From Promerops cafer (taxonomy: Eukaryota; Chordata; Aves; Passeriformes; Nectariniidae): DNA of 64,000 bases. Each line of letters begins with the position of its first letter. Within the stretch, counting starts at the first letter, position 1. The position numbers and the translations under genes were made by a program. The notes below the pieces were generated by a model, which was given only the letters and a program-made list of their open reading frames with translations, was not told the DNA's origin and made no database searches. Location: contig VZSE01009980.1 in assembly GCA_013398275.1 (NCBI GenBank), forward strand, positions 371,028 to 435,027. The letters are read 5' to 3'. This document shows, piece by piece, positions 1 to 12,500 of the stretch.

Positions 1-736
1 TTTGAAAAATTAGAGTGAAAAATGAAAAGGGAAATCAATTTATGTGAAAAACAATGAATGAACTCTGACAAATATTGTATTTAATGGTTATAGAATAAGA
101 AAGAAGGGCCAGATAATATGAAATGCTCCTTTTAAGTACAATTTCTGCACCTGGAGGAAATGGAAGTATTTATATTAAACAAAGCACACAGTGAACAGAG
201 AATTAAAAATAAGAGGATGTACTTGAAAACTGCTCCCTGTCAATTTTTGATGAGATCCATTTGAATTTTTTTAAAGAAGTAAAATAATATTAAATCACGT
301 AAGGTAAAAATTATGCATCTTTTCAGTGTTTCTAGAACCAAAATGTGCAACCTTTTAGTATAGTCCTATTGAAGTGTCTTTAAATTGTTATTTCAGAGTA
401 GGTGCTAAGCAATGCAAATAAAAATCTACTGGTTTTTCCTTTGCAGGTGTATCTCAGGGGAAGTGTGGTCATGATGACATCCATCCTTCTTGTGTGGCCA
501 GAATTAAACCTGTCAATAAAATAGATGGGGAGGCACAGTGAGCCATTTTAGAGGATGGCAGAGTTCCCATGGCAAATTAATGCCCAAGCCAAACTGCCTT
601 CCTTTAAGGACTCTACAACTCCTGTTCTCTAGCCCTTAAATATACATGACGTCTTTAAATGCCCCAATATAGCTAAAACCACAATCCAGCTGAAATTTAT
701 TCTCTTTGATACTGATCTGCATCTGGATGTTTGAGC

Positions 737-1034
737 CGTTTCATGCTCCTGGCGAATGAAAGTTCCGTGTTGCCGTTGTGAGGCAATGCCCGCTGCCATC
801 ACCCTTCAGGCCGTCCCTTGGAGCTGCAATCCATTATTTCACCCCATCCCCGTCTCAGGGAGCAGTTTCTCATAATTGCAACCTAAATGTTTAATGTGAC
901 AGAAGGAAGGATGGATGGGAAAAGGTCTGAGTGTGGAGTGCGAATGAGCTTGGAAAAGGCAACAATGGCTCTGGCCATGTCCTGCTCATAGAGATAAAAT
1001 TCTGGGGACCTTAATTAATTTAAAATTAATTAAG
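737..1034. promoter_or_regulatory. Candidate regulatory patch: CpG cluster and homeodomain-type palindrome
   Basis: Seven CpG dinucleotides fall between 737 and 851, far denser than the surrounding CpG-poor sequence. About 150 bases downstream, 1010-1034 is a perfect 25-base palindrome with arms CTTAATTAATTT around a single central A. The arms contain TTAATTAA and TAATTA cores of the kind bound by many homeodomain proteins (family knowledge). A retained CpG cluster inside AT-rich DNA together with such sites is compatible with an enhancer or a conserved noncoding element, but function is inferred. The palindrome could also be chance in AT-rich DNA. Confidence 0.2.
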
Positions 1035-4000
1035 AGTTTCCACCTCTCCTGTCGGACATGAGGGGTTGTTTGTTTGGGTTTTTTAAGATTATGAATCTTA
1101 TCCATGTAGCATTCAGAAAACAATGCAATGTGTTAATGGTTCCGCCCTACTGAGTTGCTCTTTTAAAGGGGTATAGTTTTTCTTTAAGAAAACCTTTTCT
1201 TGCATCTCAAAAATTAAATAATTACTTCCACTTTGCTTATGCTTTCATACAACTTTTTCCTTTCTAAATTCAATAAATTTCTGCATAAGGTATGATTATA
1301 AGTAAATTCAAACACTTGCTTTTGATTGTTTAGGATTTTTTTTTTCTAATGCCACTTCCTTGTCATAGCCCTATGATTCATTACAAATAATGCATTCCTA
1401 GTAAAAATGGTTTTCTTGCAGTGAGGGTGAAATGCTTTCTTTATAATCTCCAGTTTCATTCTTTGATTTGAAAATGCAGGTTTTAGAGACTCCACTCAAG
1501 AAGATGGATGCAGAAGTGTGGTAATGCAGTTCACTTTTGGATTTTGCCTTTATCGGTGAGTGAACACCACATTCTTTATGTGTGTAGGACAGCCTGCTTA
1601 TAAGTTCTGATGCAGATAACTAAGATACAGTGCAGTAATGTGTATGTTTCTCTGCAATAATTAATTTATTCTGCTTGTAGAGATGTCCACGCAAACACAA
1701 TTGAGAACGGTTTGGAAGATTTTTTTATTTATCTAATTTCTCATATGCTATTTTGTATTTCTTTAGCCCTTGTTTTGTCAGTAGCTTGTGGCTGTGTTAT
1801 TCTTCTGATTTTGGTGGAAGACATTCTGTTATTATTGTTGTGGATCAGGAATACCCTATAACCATAATTTCTGGCTCTTTCCCACAGACCAAACCACACA
1901 TTTTTCAATATGCTGAGCTGCTGGTTTCCAATGAATGGAAATTATTCTTAAAAATTGTGGTGTTTTGCTCTGATTTTTTAAAATTACTGTTTTCTTACAT
2001 TTCCTCAATCTGTTTTTCCTTAGCTTAAAAACTAGGTTGTCTTGCAATAAACAATTTCTGTTTTTTAAAGAAAAATATTTCTGGTCCTTCTAAGCTATTT
2101 CTCAGTGGAACCATGCTGAGTTGTATAAACTGAGTAACTAGATTTAGAGGTCTGTACTATTAAAAGAACAAAAGTTAAAATATATGTGTGTATGAAAATG
2201 ATTGGAAAATTTAGAATAGTTTTATAGATGCACCTGAGACATCATGAAGATAATTTAAAATTTAATGAAACTCTTTTGAAAAATTATTTTCTCTTCTCTT
2301 GTAACAATAATCTTGGAGAGCAGCTACTGGTAAAGCTTGGGAGTACTGGGTGAAGTACTGAGTAAAACAGTGGTGACCCACTGCTCATGTGGGTGTACCC
2401 AGGGAAGCAACAACCACTGGCAGCAATTCAATACAATCATAGAAATACCTACTGTGAAATATTTACTTTTTTTCCTTGTGTTTGATAGCCAAGGCATTTG
2501 GATTCCTGAGCATGTAGCACCCTGTACAGTTATTAGATAGTTTAAATCAGGGAATGTTTCCTGATACGATGCACTTCTTTCCTAATTTTCTCTCTGTGAT
2601 CCAATACAGTAATTTGCTTTATACCTTGGAATTATTTTGGATCCAAGTAGAAACTGAAGGTGCTCCATAATCTCCTGACTTTTGAATCTGTGACTTTGCT
2701 GTTATTAACCCAGGGCACTGAAGGTGGGCTGTATCGAACTTCTAATCAAAACCAAATCTGCTTCACCTTCACTGTGATAAGCCTGGGTTTTGACTTTTGC
2801 AGTGATTTGTGAGTGATACACAGAATGAGAAATCCTTTTTCCAGACAAAGGGCAGGCAGACCTCAGATATTTGCTCAGCTTGTTAGATTTACTTAAATTT
2901 CAAACAGCCAGGAAGAATATCAACTGAGAAATTCTTACTATTGAAAAGAGATTTCAGAAAACATTGAAATAAATGTGTTAAAAGGCTCTGACTTAGCAGT
3001 TGGCGATGCACCTACTCATGATAGAAATGTATAAATCTCCTTTCCTGCCTAAAAACATCAATAAAAAATTGCATAGCAGTTCTAGGGCATCACCTGGATT
3101 CATCTGAATTTCCCAGGTTTGCAGTCATGCCAGATTAAATTTATGTACAAACATGTTTCTGTAGTAAGGAGATATATGTGTCTCTCCCAGACATAATGTG
3201 AGATTCAGTGTAGTAATGAAGTGGCTTGATGAGCACATGTGAGCCATCCCTATTTTAGTTATACAAACCTGTCAGTACTACAGTGACAAACACCTCAAAC
3301 CAGGTTTCTTTTGATCAGTTTTTTGCCCAAGGTATTTAGTTAGCCTTCATTTTTTCCCTCATGGCACTTTTTGAAGTGCATGAGCAGCCAATAAACCTTT
3401 GGGGGATCTCCTCCTGCCCTGGAAGGAGTCATAGTGGAGTGATGACTGATTTCACCACAGGAACAGATTTTGGCCAGTCTGTGCCCCACCTGCTGTGCAG
3501 GTAGGTCGGTTCAGGGTAGGAACGTGGTTTACCTGCTTGGGAAGTTCCACCCTTACAGTGGAGACATCAATTAAAGATCACTATTAATTATACTTGGAGA
3601 TGACTCAAGAACATTTTCTCTGTACTTGAGAAAAGAAGAATCTTTTGCTTCACAGCCAGTCTGTTTTTGAGACCTCTTTCAGGTGTGGTCCTGGTTCCAG
3701 GCATTTCCTCATAATCCCACTGGGTGCTGTAGAACGTAACTAAGGAAGCATCCAGATGAATTTTTTTTGCCCAGGCATGAGTAAAATAGCTTGGTTGATC
3801 CTCACAGTTAGCTCAGTCTCCTGTTCCTCTTGAGATTTTGGTAGCCTCTCCCCACCCCATTTCTGTGATTTCTTACATCATATATTGCTGTACCCAAAGA
3901 ATTTCTATCTATGCAAGGAAAAAGAATACCCAAAACTGCATATGATGAAATACTTTTGATTTTTAATTCTTTCATGGGCAGATCCATTTTTAAATGTCGC

Positions 4001-4383
4001 TTAAATCTGAGGGGTGCAGGTGCCATTTCCAGTGTTTGTCTTCCACTTGTAGGAGACATTTTCAGTATCATCTCGTGCTGCTGAGGTGAATTTTTTTGGA
4101 GATTCTACATGACTCTATAATGCAGTAATGCCTGAGCACCCCTGCACCTGGTCACTGAGGAATCAGACCGTACCTCTGGGTATGTTCAGCTGGAGGCAGA
4201 AGGATGCACAAGGCTCAAGTGTTTCCTGTGGAACATTTTTGAGGACCAAAGACTTGCCAGGCAGCTGTGCCAGGTTCTGGTTTTGCACCGTAGCAGAGTT
4301 CTGCAAATAGAAAGCAATTTTGCACAGTCTGTACCAAGAGTTTGTACTTGACAACAGTTGTTTATTTCAACTTCATTACAACA

Positions 4384-4409
4384 TTCAGTGATTTAAAAAA
4401 ATCACTGAA
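4384..4409. repeat. Perfect inverted repeat, 11-base arms
   Basis: The arms TTCAGTGATTT (4384-4394) and its exact reverse complement (4399-4409) are separated by AAAA. This could form a small hairpin or a cruciform. It is too short and too AT-rich to suggest a microRNA precursor. Confidence 0.7.
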
Positions 4410-7400
4410 AACAAACTTGAAAATTAGAGTTCCTCGTAGGTGACTTGAATTCTGCCAGCTCCCAAGATAACTTAGAAAAAAGTGCCCAGTATTTTTCTTC
4501 CTTTTTCAGAGAGAATTACACAGAACATTTAGATCCTTTTTAGGGCATTATCAAAAGCTGAAATTTAAAACTTATAAATTCATTAGTTTCAATTGCAAAT
4601 TAATTCCACCATACCTCTTGCTTTGTGTATTTGTAGTAGCAGTAGAGACAACATCAGGTGCTGAGGGTGACTCTGTTTTTGGCCAGCTGTAAAGGATTGA
4701 ATTGAATTGAAAGGAATTTCCAGCTGATTTTTTTTTTTTCTTAAAGAAAAAATTCCAGCTTTGCCATTTCAGAAAATAGGTTGGACATTAGAAGTTCTTT
4801 TCAAAAAAGTATGAAATACTTTCAAAACTTTCTTCACAGTTTCAGAGGTTTTTGTTTTCATATTCTGTGACTGTTTGTTGCTGGAGGGGGCAAAAAATTT
4901 AAATTAAAGGTAACAGCACAAAGGGGTCAGTTTTGGTGTTTTGGCACCCCTGGCTTAAGCCATTTCCAGCTGACCAACTGAACCTTCCTCCTGGGCAGTT
5001 TTTATACCCTTTTTTTAATTTGAGATATCATCCTCCTACTACAGAGTTTTATTTTGATGATAAATTGCTAAAAAAGAAAAAAATTATTTTGTCCAAATGA
5101 TTTTTACATTAATATAATCTGAATTGAAAATCTACATTTCAAAGTAACTTCTTCAAATATAATACCATAAAATAAAGCCTTCATTTAAATGAATACTTCA
5201 GGCTGGTTTCTAGAGAGTTAAATTTTTTATCATATCAATAGTTTCCCATTACAAGCTACTGCATTTTGAAAATAACATCCGAGGAATAAGAGGTGATGAA
5301 ATTCACACAACAAATAGCTATTCTGTATTCAATACCCATTAGTTCAGTGCATCATTTCAAGTGTTCATTAGTCTCATGAAGCAGAGACCTTATCTCAGCA
5401 GGTTTTATAATTGAAGCTGTCTGTTGTGAGTGAAGGAAAGGGAGATTACAGAACATTGTTTTAGATGGAGAAATGCATCTTAAAGGGTGAAGGGTCTATT
5501 GAGAAGTCCTGTGGTCCCCTCTTGAATATGGGGGAATGTCTGTGTGCATTCATTATTATCTTAAATGTAGTATCTGACAAAAGTGATCTACAAAAGGGCA
5601 GAAGAAATTACTTCTTTTCTTTGTTTTTTTTTTTTCTTTTTAATATATTAATTTTGAGTTGTACTTTTTGTTCCTTGCTGAAACACAGGACTGAAAAAAT
5701 TAAGGTTTAGAACATAAGGTACTTAATGTTGGTAGTACAGGTGCTGCCTGCTCAGCCTCGTTTGGAAGGTGTCAAAAGAAATAATGCAATGAAATTATCA
5801 GTGAAAAGGTCTCACTGGAATCCAAGGAGCCAAAAAGACTTTTAGGCATAATTTAAAATAATTGTTGTTTAGTTTTGGATGGTAATTTACTGAAATGAGA
5901 GGCAGAAGTGTTTAACAAAGTTTCCACAAATTACTTGGGGCACAAATCCGAATATTTTAGTAATTTGTAGAAGAAGGAGTGAACAAATTAACATCTTCAG
6001 AAATATAGCCTCTTAAAAAATTTAAACAATTCCCAACCCTATTGCTTTCCTTATCTATCAGAATAAACAAGACAGAAACCCCCCGTATTTCTTCAATTTT
6101 CCTACTAGGAAGTATGAAAAAGATATCCCTCAAATCTTGCCATTCATCACAACATCTGGTCATGCAGCAAGGATTTTTTGGGTCAATTAACTGTACTTGG
6201 TAACATTGGTATAGTCTATTGTGTGCCAAAATGCCAACTTAACCTCAGGCAATACCTTTAGGTTTTAGGAGAGGCCCCAAATTCTCTGTTGTGCTGGGTT
6301 ACACTGCTCTGTAGAGCCAGAAGTGTGGGCATGCTGTATAAGCTAGCTCAGAGCACCAAGTTTCAGATTAATGGAGACTGAGAGCTAAATGTTTTATCAC
6401 AAAAAAGGGAGAAGAAATGAATAGGAATTCCATCAGCAGTCTATTAAAGCCATCCTTGTTGCTGCAAGCCAAGCCTGCTTGCTGCAATCACAGAATCATG
6501 TTCATTTGATATCAATGCAGGGTGAAAATATATTTGTCAGGCTAGGCAGAATTATTAAAAGGGGCAAAAAAGGTCTTGATACACGTATTTTTCCCCCATA
6601 TCCACTCACAAAGGAAGCAACCAAAAAGCCTCCAGTAATATTTTTAGGCTCTGTACTGGTCCCAGGTGATGCTTTTCTTTTAGATAGTCTTGCAACGACA
6701 GCGAACCTTTAACTGAAACATCTTTCACTGAAGCTTTCCTCATAAAAGGCTGAAAGAGATAACACAGAAAGAAGACAGGCTGTCAGGAAAATTGATGGTG
6801 GGAAGGAATCTCAGATTTTTCTTGCACCAAGCAAAAACAAAGTGCTTGATCAGTTATTTAAACTCTTCCCAGTGTTCTAGTTCTCAAAAGTGGCCTGTGC
6901 AAAGAAAATAAAATGAATTCCATGCAGTTCTTCCCACAAAGACAGGCCCACTCAAACAGGAGTCAGTGAATGGTGGTGCCATAGCTGCAATGCTGTGAGG
7001 AGGCATTTTAAGGTTTAGTTGTGTACAATTGCAAGAAAGGGTTTTCTTCTTCCCCTTCACAGGCACAGGGAAGCCAAGTATCCAGGATTTCTGCTCAGTG
7101 GTAATGGCACAGATGGAATTGATGGCAAGGCATATTTAAGGACAGCAGTAGAAGTGATACTGTGTTATGGCACCAGGAAACTGCTGGTTCCTTGGGGCTG
7201 GAGGCAGGGGAGAGAAAGAACACGGTGTGGACTTTTTTCCATGCATTTTGTTGTTATCTAGACTGGATTCTGTGCTGGTGGTTTTGCTTACATAATATTT
7301 TCCATCTCATGTTTTGATTTTAGTGCCACTTTTGTGGGAATGACAGTGTCCCCTTGTCACTCTTTTCTGAACGGGACCCGAACTGCAGCTTGCCTGGTGC

Positions 7401-9555
7401 TGATGTTAATATGAATGACCACATCCCTGCTGTGTGAATAAAATCAAAATAGCCAAAGCTGGTGGGCAGAAAGCATAAAACCAGCCTGAAAAGACTCCAA
7501 ATAAATCTGCCTCCATTTGTATGTGTGTGTGTGTGAGCACTCCCTGTTAAATGCTGCTACTTTTAGAAAGAAAGAAAAATTGAGCTATCCATGAGAATAA
7601 TACTGAGATAAATTTACTTACAATAAATAGAGTCATGAGTTTCTGCTTGTTTCAGGGTAAAGTCTCAGTTTTCTGATGTACTCTCATACTTTGGAGTTGT
7701 CTGTAACCATTGCCCTTGAAACCTTGAGTTCAGTGGCTACTTTCACGTAAAAGATCAGTGAGTTTGGAGAACGTGAATCTGTAAATCCTTGTTCTGTCAC
7801 GGTGATGCTTTTCAATACTCCTCATTTTTCTGCATACTTATTTGGCTTTATTATTCCTCTCAGGCCTTATTTCCTATCCCAGAGCCTCTTGCTGAATTTT
7901 CCTCCTTGTGATTTTTGTGGATTGATTTTTTTGGAAATACCTCTCAACAGTCAGAATGTGGGTTTTGCTGTTTCCCTTGGAACTGGCTTTAGGGAAAGCT
8001 GAACCTACTGTGACCAGGGAATCTGATTCCCACCTTCTCCCCCTTTCTTAAAGTTTGAGCTGTCTACAGACATTGGTAGAAACAATGAGTGCCACGAGGA
8101 GTGGAGAGCAAGCTCTGTAGAGTTTTAGATTCTTGTGGTGGGTCTCAGCTTCAGCACTCAGCAGTTGAATTGAATAAAATCCCTGTTGGTCAGGCTCTGT
8201 GCCACAAATCACGTAAAAGCCAGGCTGCAGCAGTCACCGCAGGATGGAAAGATTATCCTGGATCTCCTTTCTCTTCCAGCTCCTACTGTCCTGCTTAGAA
8301 CTCAGGGAAACAGATTTTCCAGCTTAGCCTCCAAGGAGAGAAACTTCTACAGGCTGATATCTCCCAGGATAGAACAAAGTCAATTGATTACCAGGAATAA
8401 TCCACTCATAAAAGTAGAGCTGCAGGGTGGCTTAAAGACATGAGGTTTCTCTTTTCAGGCTCAGACTTCTGGAGCAGGAATAAGAAGCAGAGTGTGTGTG
8501 TGGAGGCAGATGAGGTGCAGATGGGGGTGTCTGGATGTCACCCAAGTCAAGTGTTTTGTCTCCTGCCTTCTCGGCCTTCCTCTCCTATTGTGTTTATCCA
8601 TTCCACTCTATCAACCTCAATATGCTGTTTATTTCTAGCTTATAGCTTCTGTTTTTCTAAAAATATAATTTTTTGTTAGTCCAGGCCTTCTGAGATGGTT
8701 TTTCTCAGACTACAGCTAGAGTTGTGACATAACTAGAATAACATTTCTTTACCTTAGGAGTAGCTTACTATTTATTTACAATATATCCTTCTTAATATGG
8801 ACAGGCAAACTGCTAAATATGGATATTTTTCAAGAATGGGAACTCTTTTGCAACTTATGTCTTGTTTTGAGTGATATGAGCAGTTTAAAGGTGCTTGTGT
8901 GAGCAGCTTTTCCAGTCAACGAGCAAAGATTTCTCCAAAGACTGACTGATGCTTGGAGTTCATCCCTGTAGTGTCTCTCTTCTTTGGCCGAAAACCACAG
9001 ATCCAGGGCTGGTAGTGATGCATTAAAAAGAGTTTTTTGAGTACAGCTCTTCTTTTATTTTTTTACTGGATGTATAACCATTAGAAAAATTTATTATGAG
9101 CATGTTCTTGATTCTTTACCTGAGTAGCCGACTTTCTCTCCTTTGTCTTTCTTTTGGTACAAAAACTTGGTACTGTTTCTCCTGCATTTTCTGATTACTG
9201 TTTATTGGCTACATGCCCCTTAGCCTAAGGCAGAGTCCATCTGAAAAGTCCCTAGGGAAAAGCTCAGCTCTGCATTGTTACTTAGTAGAACTTTGCATTG
9301 TCTCAGTGTAAGCATCCTGTGGGCATCATATGTCCTTAACAAAGAAAATATTGCTTTCCTGCAATATACTAAATTAAGTTTTTTCTAGTCTCAGTGGACT
9401 AGATTATCTGTTATACTCAGTTAAAGATTTGAATTGTCCTACTTTTTCATGGAATATGTAATACTAGATAAGATGAAATATTTCGTATTAGATCCAAAAA
9501 TGAAAAGATAGCAGAACTCCTGCCAAATCAATATTATCATTTTTGTTTGCTTGTC

Positions 9556-9569
9556 TTTTTTTTTTTTTT
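9556..9569. repeat. T14 homopolymer
   Basis: A run of 14 T followed by a purine-rich stretch (AATGGGGGAAGGGGAGG). It is not attached to any element I could recognise. Confidence 0.9.
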
Positions 9570-12500
9570 AATGGGGGAAGGGGAGGAAACAGAAAGCAAA
9601 TCTTGTCCTGCTATAAATAATGTTATATAAAGATTAAGTCAATTTGTTTAGTTGGGAAAAGATGAGTAAAATATGGTTACAGGATATACTTACATTTTTC
9701 CCATTAAAAATGAAAGACTCTTCCTCTAGATTTTTAAAGACTTCTATATGTTTTCTTGGTCTTGGTAGATCAATTGGTAAATGCATTTTAGAATCTCAAA
9801 GTTTTAATTTTTAAGAATAAATGTAACTTTCGTCTTCTCCTAGTTAATACTAGAGAGAACTGAAGATATCAGTGTTTGGCTAATCCCAGCATTTTAAATT
9901 CTAGTTGTAGACTGCTAGTAGTGCAATACCTGTGCAAGAGAAAACCTAGTTAAGCCTGAATTCCTGCAGCTGTTGGCATCTTTACTTAGATATTCTCAAC
10001 ATCTTATTTTGCTTTATCTAAGCACAGTACTGTAATTGTGGATAATGCAGTCAAATGCAATAATAAAATTAATGGGTAATTATGTGGGAACAATTTCTGC
10101 TCAACCACAATTCTTAAATACAATTCTCTTTTTCAACTCTATGAGAGGAAGACTTCCTAGTTAGTTACTGTAACAATTCATTTTTCTTTTCATTTTGTTC
10201 CATGTTCCATTTCAATAAAGGTTGTTTTAGAGTTCAGTACTCCAGAAAAGGAACACTGCTGTCTGAAAATCAACTTCTCAAATGTAGCTGAACTGATGGC
10301 TGAGTCCAGGCAACAAACCTTGGCCCAGCTGCTGATCACTGACAGGTTCCACTTGCCAAGTGCAGTGTCTTCTGTAGTTATTCACAGTTCTCAGTTCTGT
10401 GCCACATTTCCATAATTTATGGAAAACAAGTGAAGTAAAACAGAAGCTGTCCAGTATCTCACTATTTCCTGTCCCTGCACCACGGTGATGAACCTCATAC
10501 AAAATGCACTGGCACGTTTGCTCTGGCCAGGATGGGCTGCCCTGTGTAGCTACATGACTTTTGCAACAAAGGGTTACATCTTCCTCCACTGCTGTAATCT
10601 TTGGGGAAGTATTCTCTGAAGAGCATGAATAAATGCAGGTCTTACAGTGTCTTTAACACAGTGTGTAACTCCTTCAGCCTTCCCCACTGCTTGTGGGAAA
10701 TGAGCACGAGGTTCACTCCTTGCTGTTAAATTTATACCCACTAAAAGTGATTCTCGTATCCCTTCATGGCTGATTTGTGTGTAGACATTGTGTAGCAGAG
10801 ATTTTAGGGGAGGGAGCCCCTAAAAAATCAGGGGCAGAAATAAATGCATTTTATGTGAGCACAGCCCAGCACATTCAAAATTAAATCCGTGCCTATTGAA
10901 CAGAACAGCATTTAGGCAATGGCTGATCTGTAAGACCAGGAAGATAATTTTTTCTTTCTGATCTTCTTTGTGGCAGAAGGAGGAAAGTCTTTTAACTGGT
11001 CAGAACATCTCCTAGGGAATGCCAGCAGATTTGACTGTGCATAGCACTAAAGGGGTGTCCCATCTTAATTTTATGCAATTGTTAATTCATTAAATTTCCC
11101 CCAAGTCATTTGCCCACGACAGTAAATTCTGAGTGATATCCTCACCTTTAGCTTCACCCACAACATTTCTCATCTGATTTTTTCCCCTTCCAATAGAGGA
11201 GGGAAGGAGAGTGAGGGCGTGTTGGGTGGCTGTCTGGCAGCCAGACAATGCCAACCCACCACACATGTGCAGGTTCAGAATTGTTTTATATAACAGTAGT
11301 GCTCCTTTGCTTTTGCCTGAGATTCCCTTAGTTGTTTTTTTCTTTTACCACTTTAATATTTAACAGTACTTCAGTTACAGCCACCTCACTGCAAGTGCCT
11401 GAACTTTAAAACTTTCCTTGTGAAAAGTTTCCAGACACCACAAATCTTGCCATTGCTGTCATACTTGATGTGTGAGTTCTCCAGAACTTCCCTGAGAGAA
11501 TAAATGCTTCAGACAATTGGAAAGCTCTTGTGCCCTGGTTCTTCAATTCTGTACTTTTTTGGACATGACTCAGTGAGATAAAGATGTTCCAGTACATCTC
11601 CTGCAGAGGAACTGGAGAAATAACACCAACTTGTCATTCCAAATAAATTGTCATAAATGATTACTTAGGGGGTGAGAAGAAACAAGTTCACACTATTTAT
11701 TGGAAAAATAACAGTATAAAGCAAAAGCACTGAAGGATCATTAGGTTTTGTCACACTGTGAAAGAAAACTAGGAGCTTGGTTGTGTTCATATGTTCAGCC
11801 TTTGGCAGATAATCGTTCTGTAATTCTGTGCTGCTTCTGACAGCAGGAAAGTCATTGTATCTTGATTCCCTCTCCCTTTTATTTGTATGGATCTCTAGTA
11901 AACAAACCCCTTTAAATCACGCTCATTCAGGGAGTGCTTTAGTCCAGTGGTCACACAGATGTTGTTTAGTCAGCTACACAGAGATGGATTTAAACCTCCA
12001 ATGCTGAGTTTTTCTGAACTCAGCACACGGTCTCAAAGCACCCTCAAAATGTGGAATGAGAATATCTGACAGTAATGTGGTTTTCTGATTCAAATCCTCA
12101 ATCTGAGGCTGTAACCTGATTTTTTAAAATTAATCTAAAATCTCAGTCTATTTCTGTCACAACTTTAGTGTTTCCTCCCCTTCTCAATCCAGATGGCATT
12201 GCACTAATTTTGTGCTTTATAATATAAACATAATAATTTCATGGCATATAATTCATAAATACTGTCTTGTATATATAGTTTTGTGTCTATAACAGAAAGG
12301 TTCCTCAAAATAAACACAAATTGTTTATCCCTATCTTCCCAGATGACAGCAAGTATTTTTGGGAGGAATGTTGCCCATCCTTGCTTGCTGAGTATGTGAC
12401 CATGGCTGGAGGGAGGATCTGAGATCACACCCCTGACCCTCGGCCTGCTCATCTGAACATCCAAACCTCTGCTATTTCAGGTGGTTTCTTCTACTTGCAG

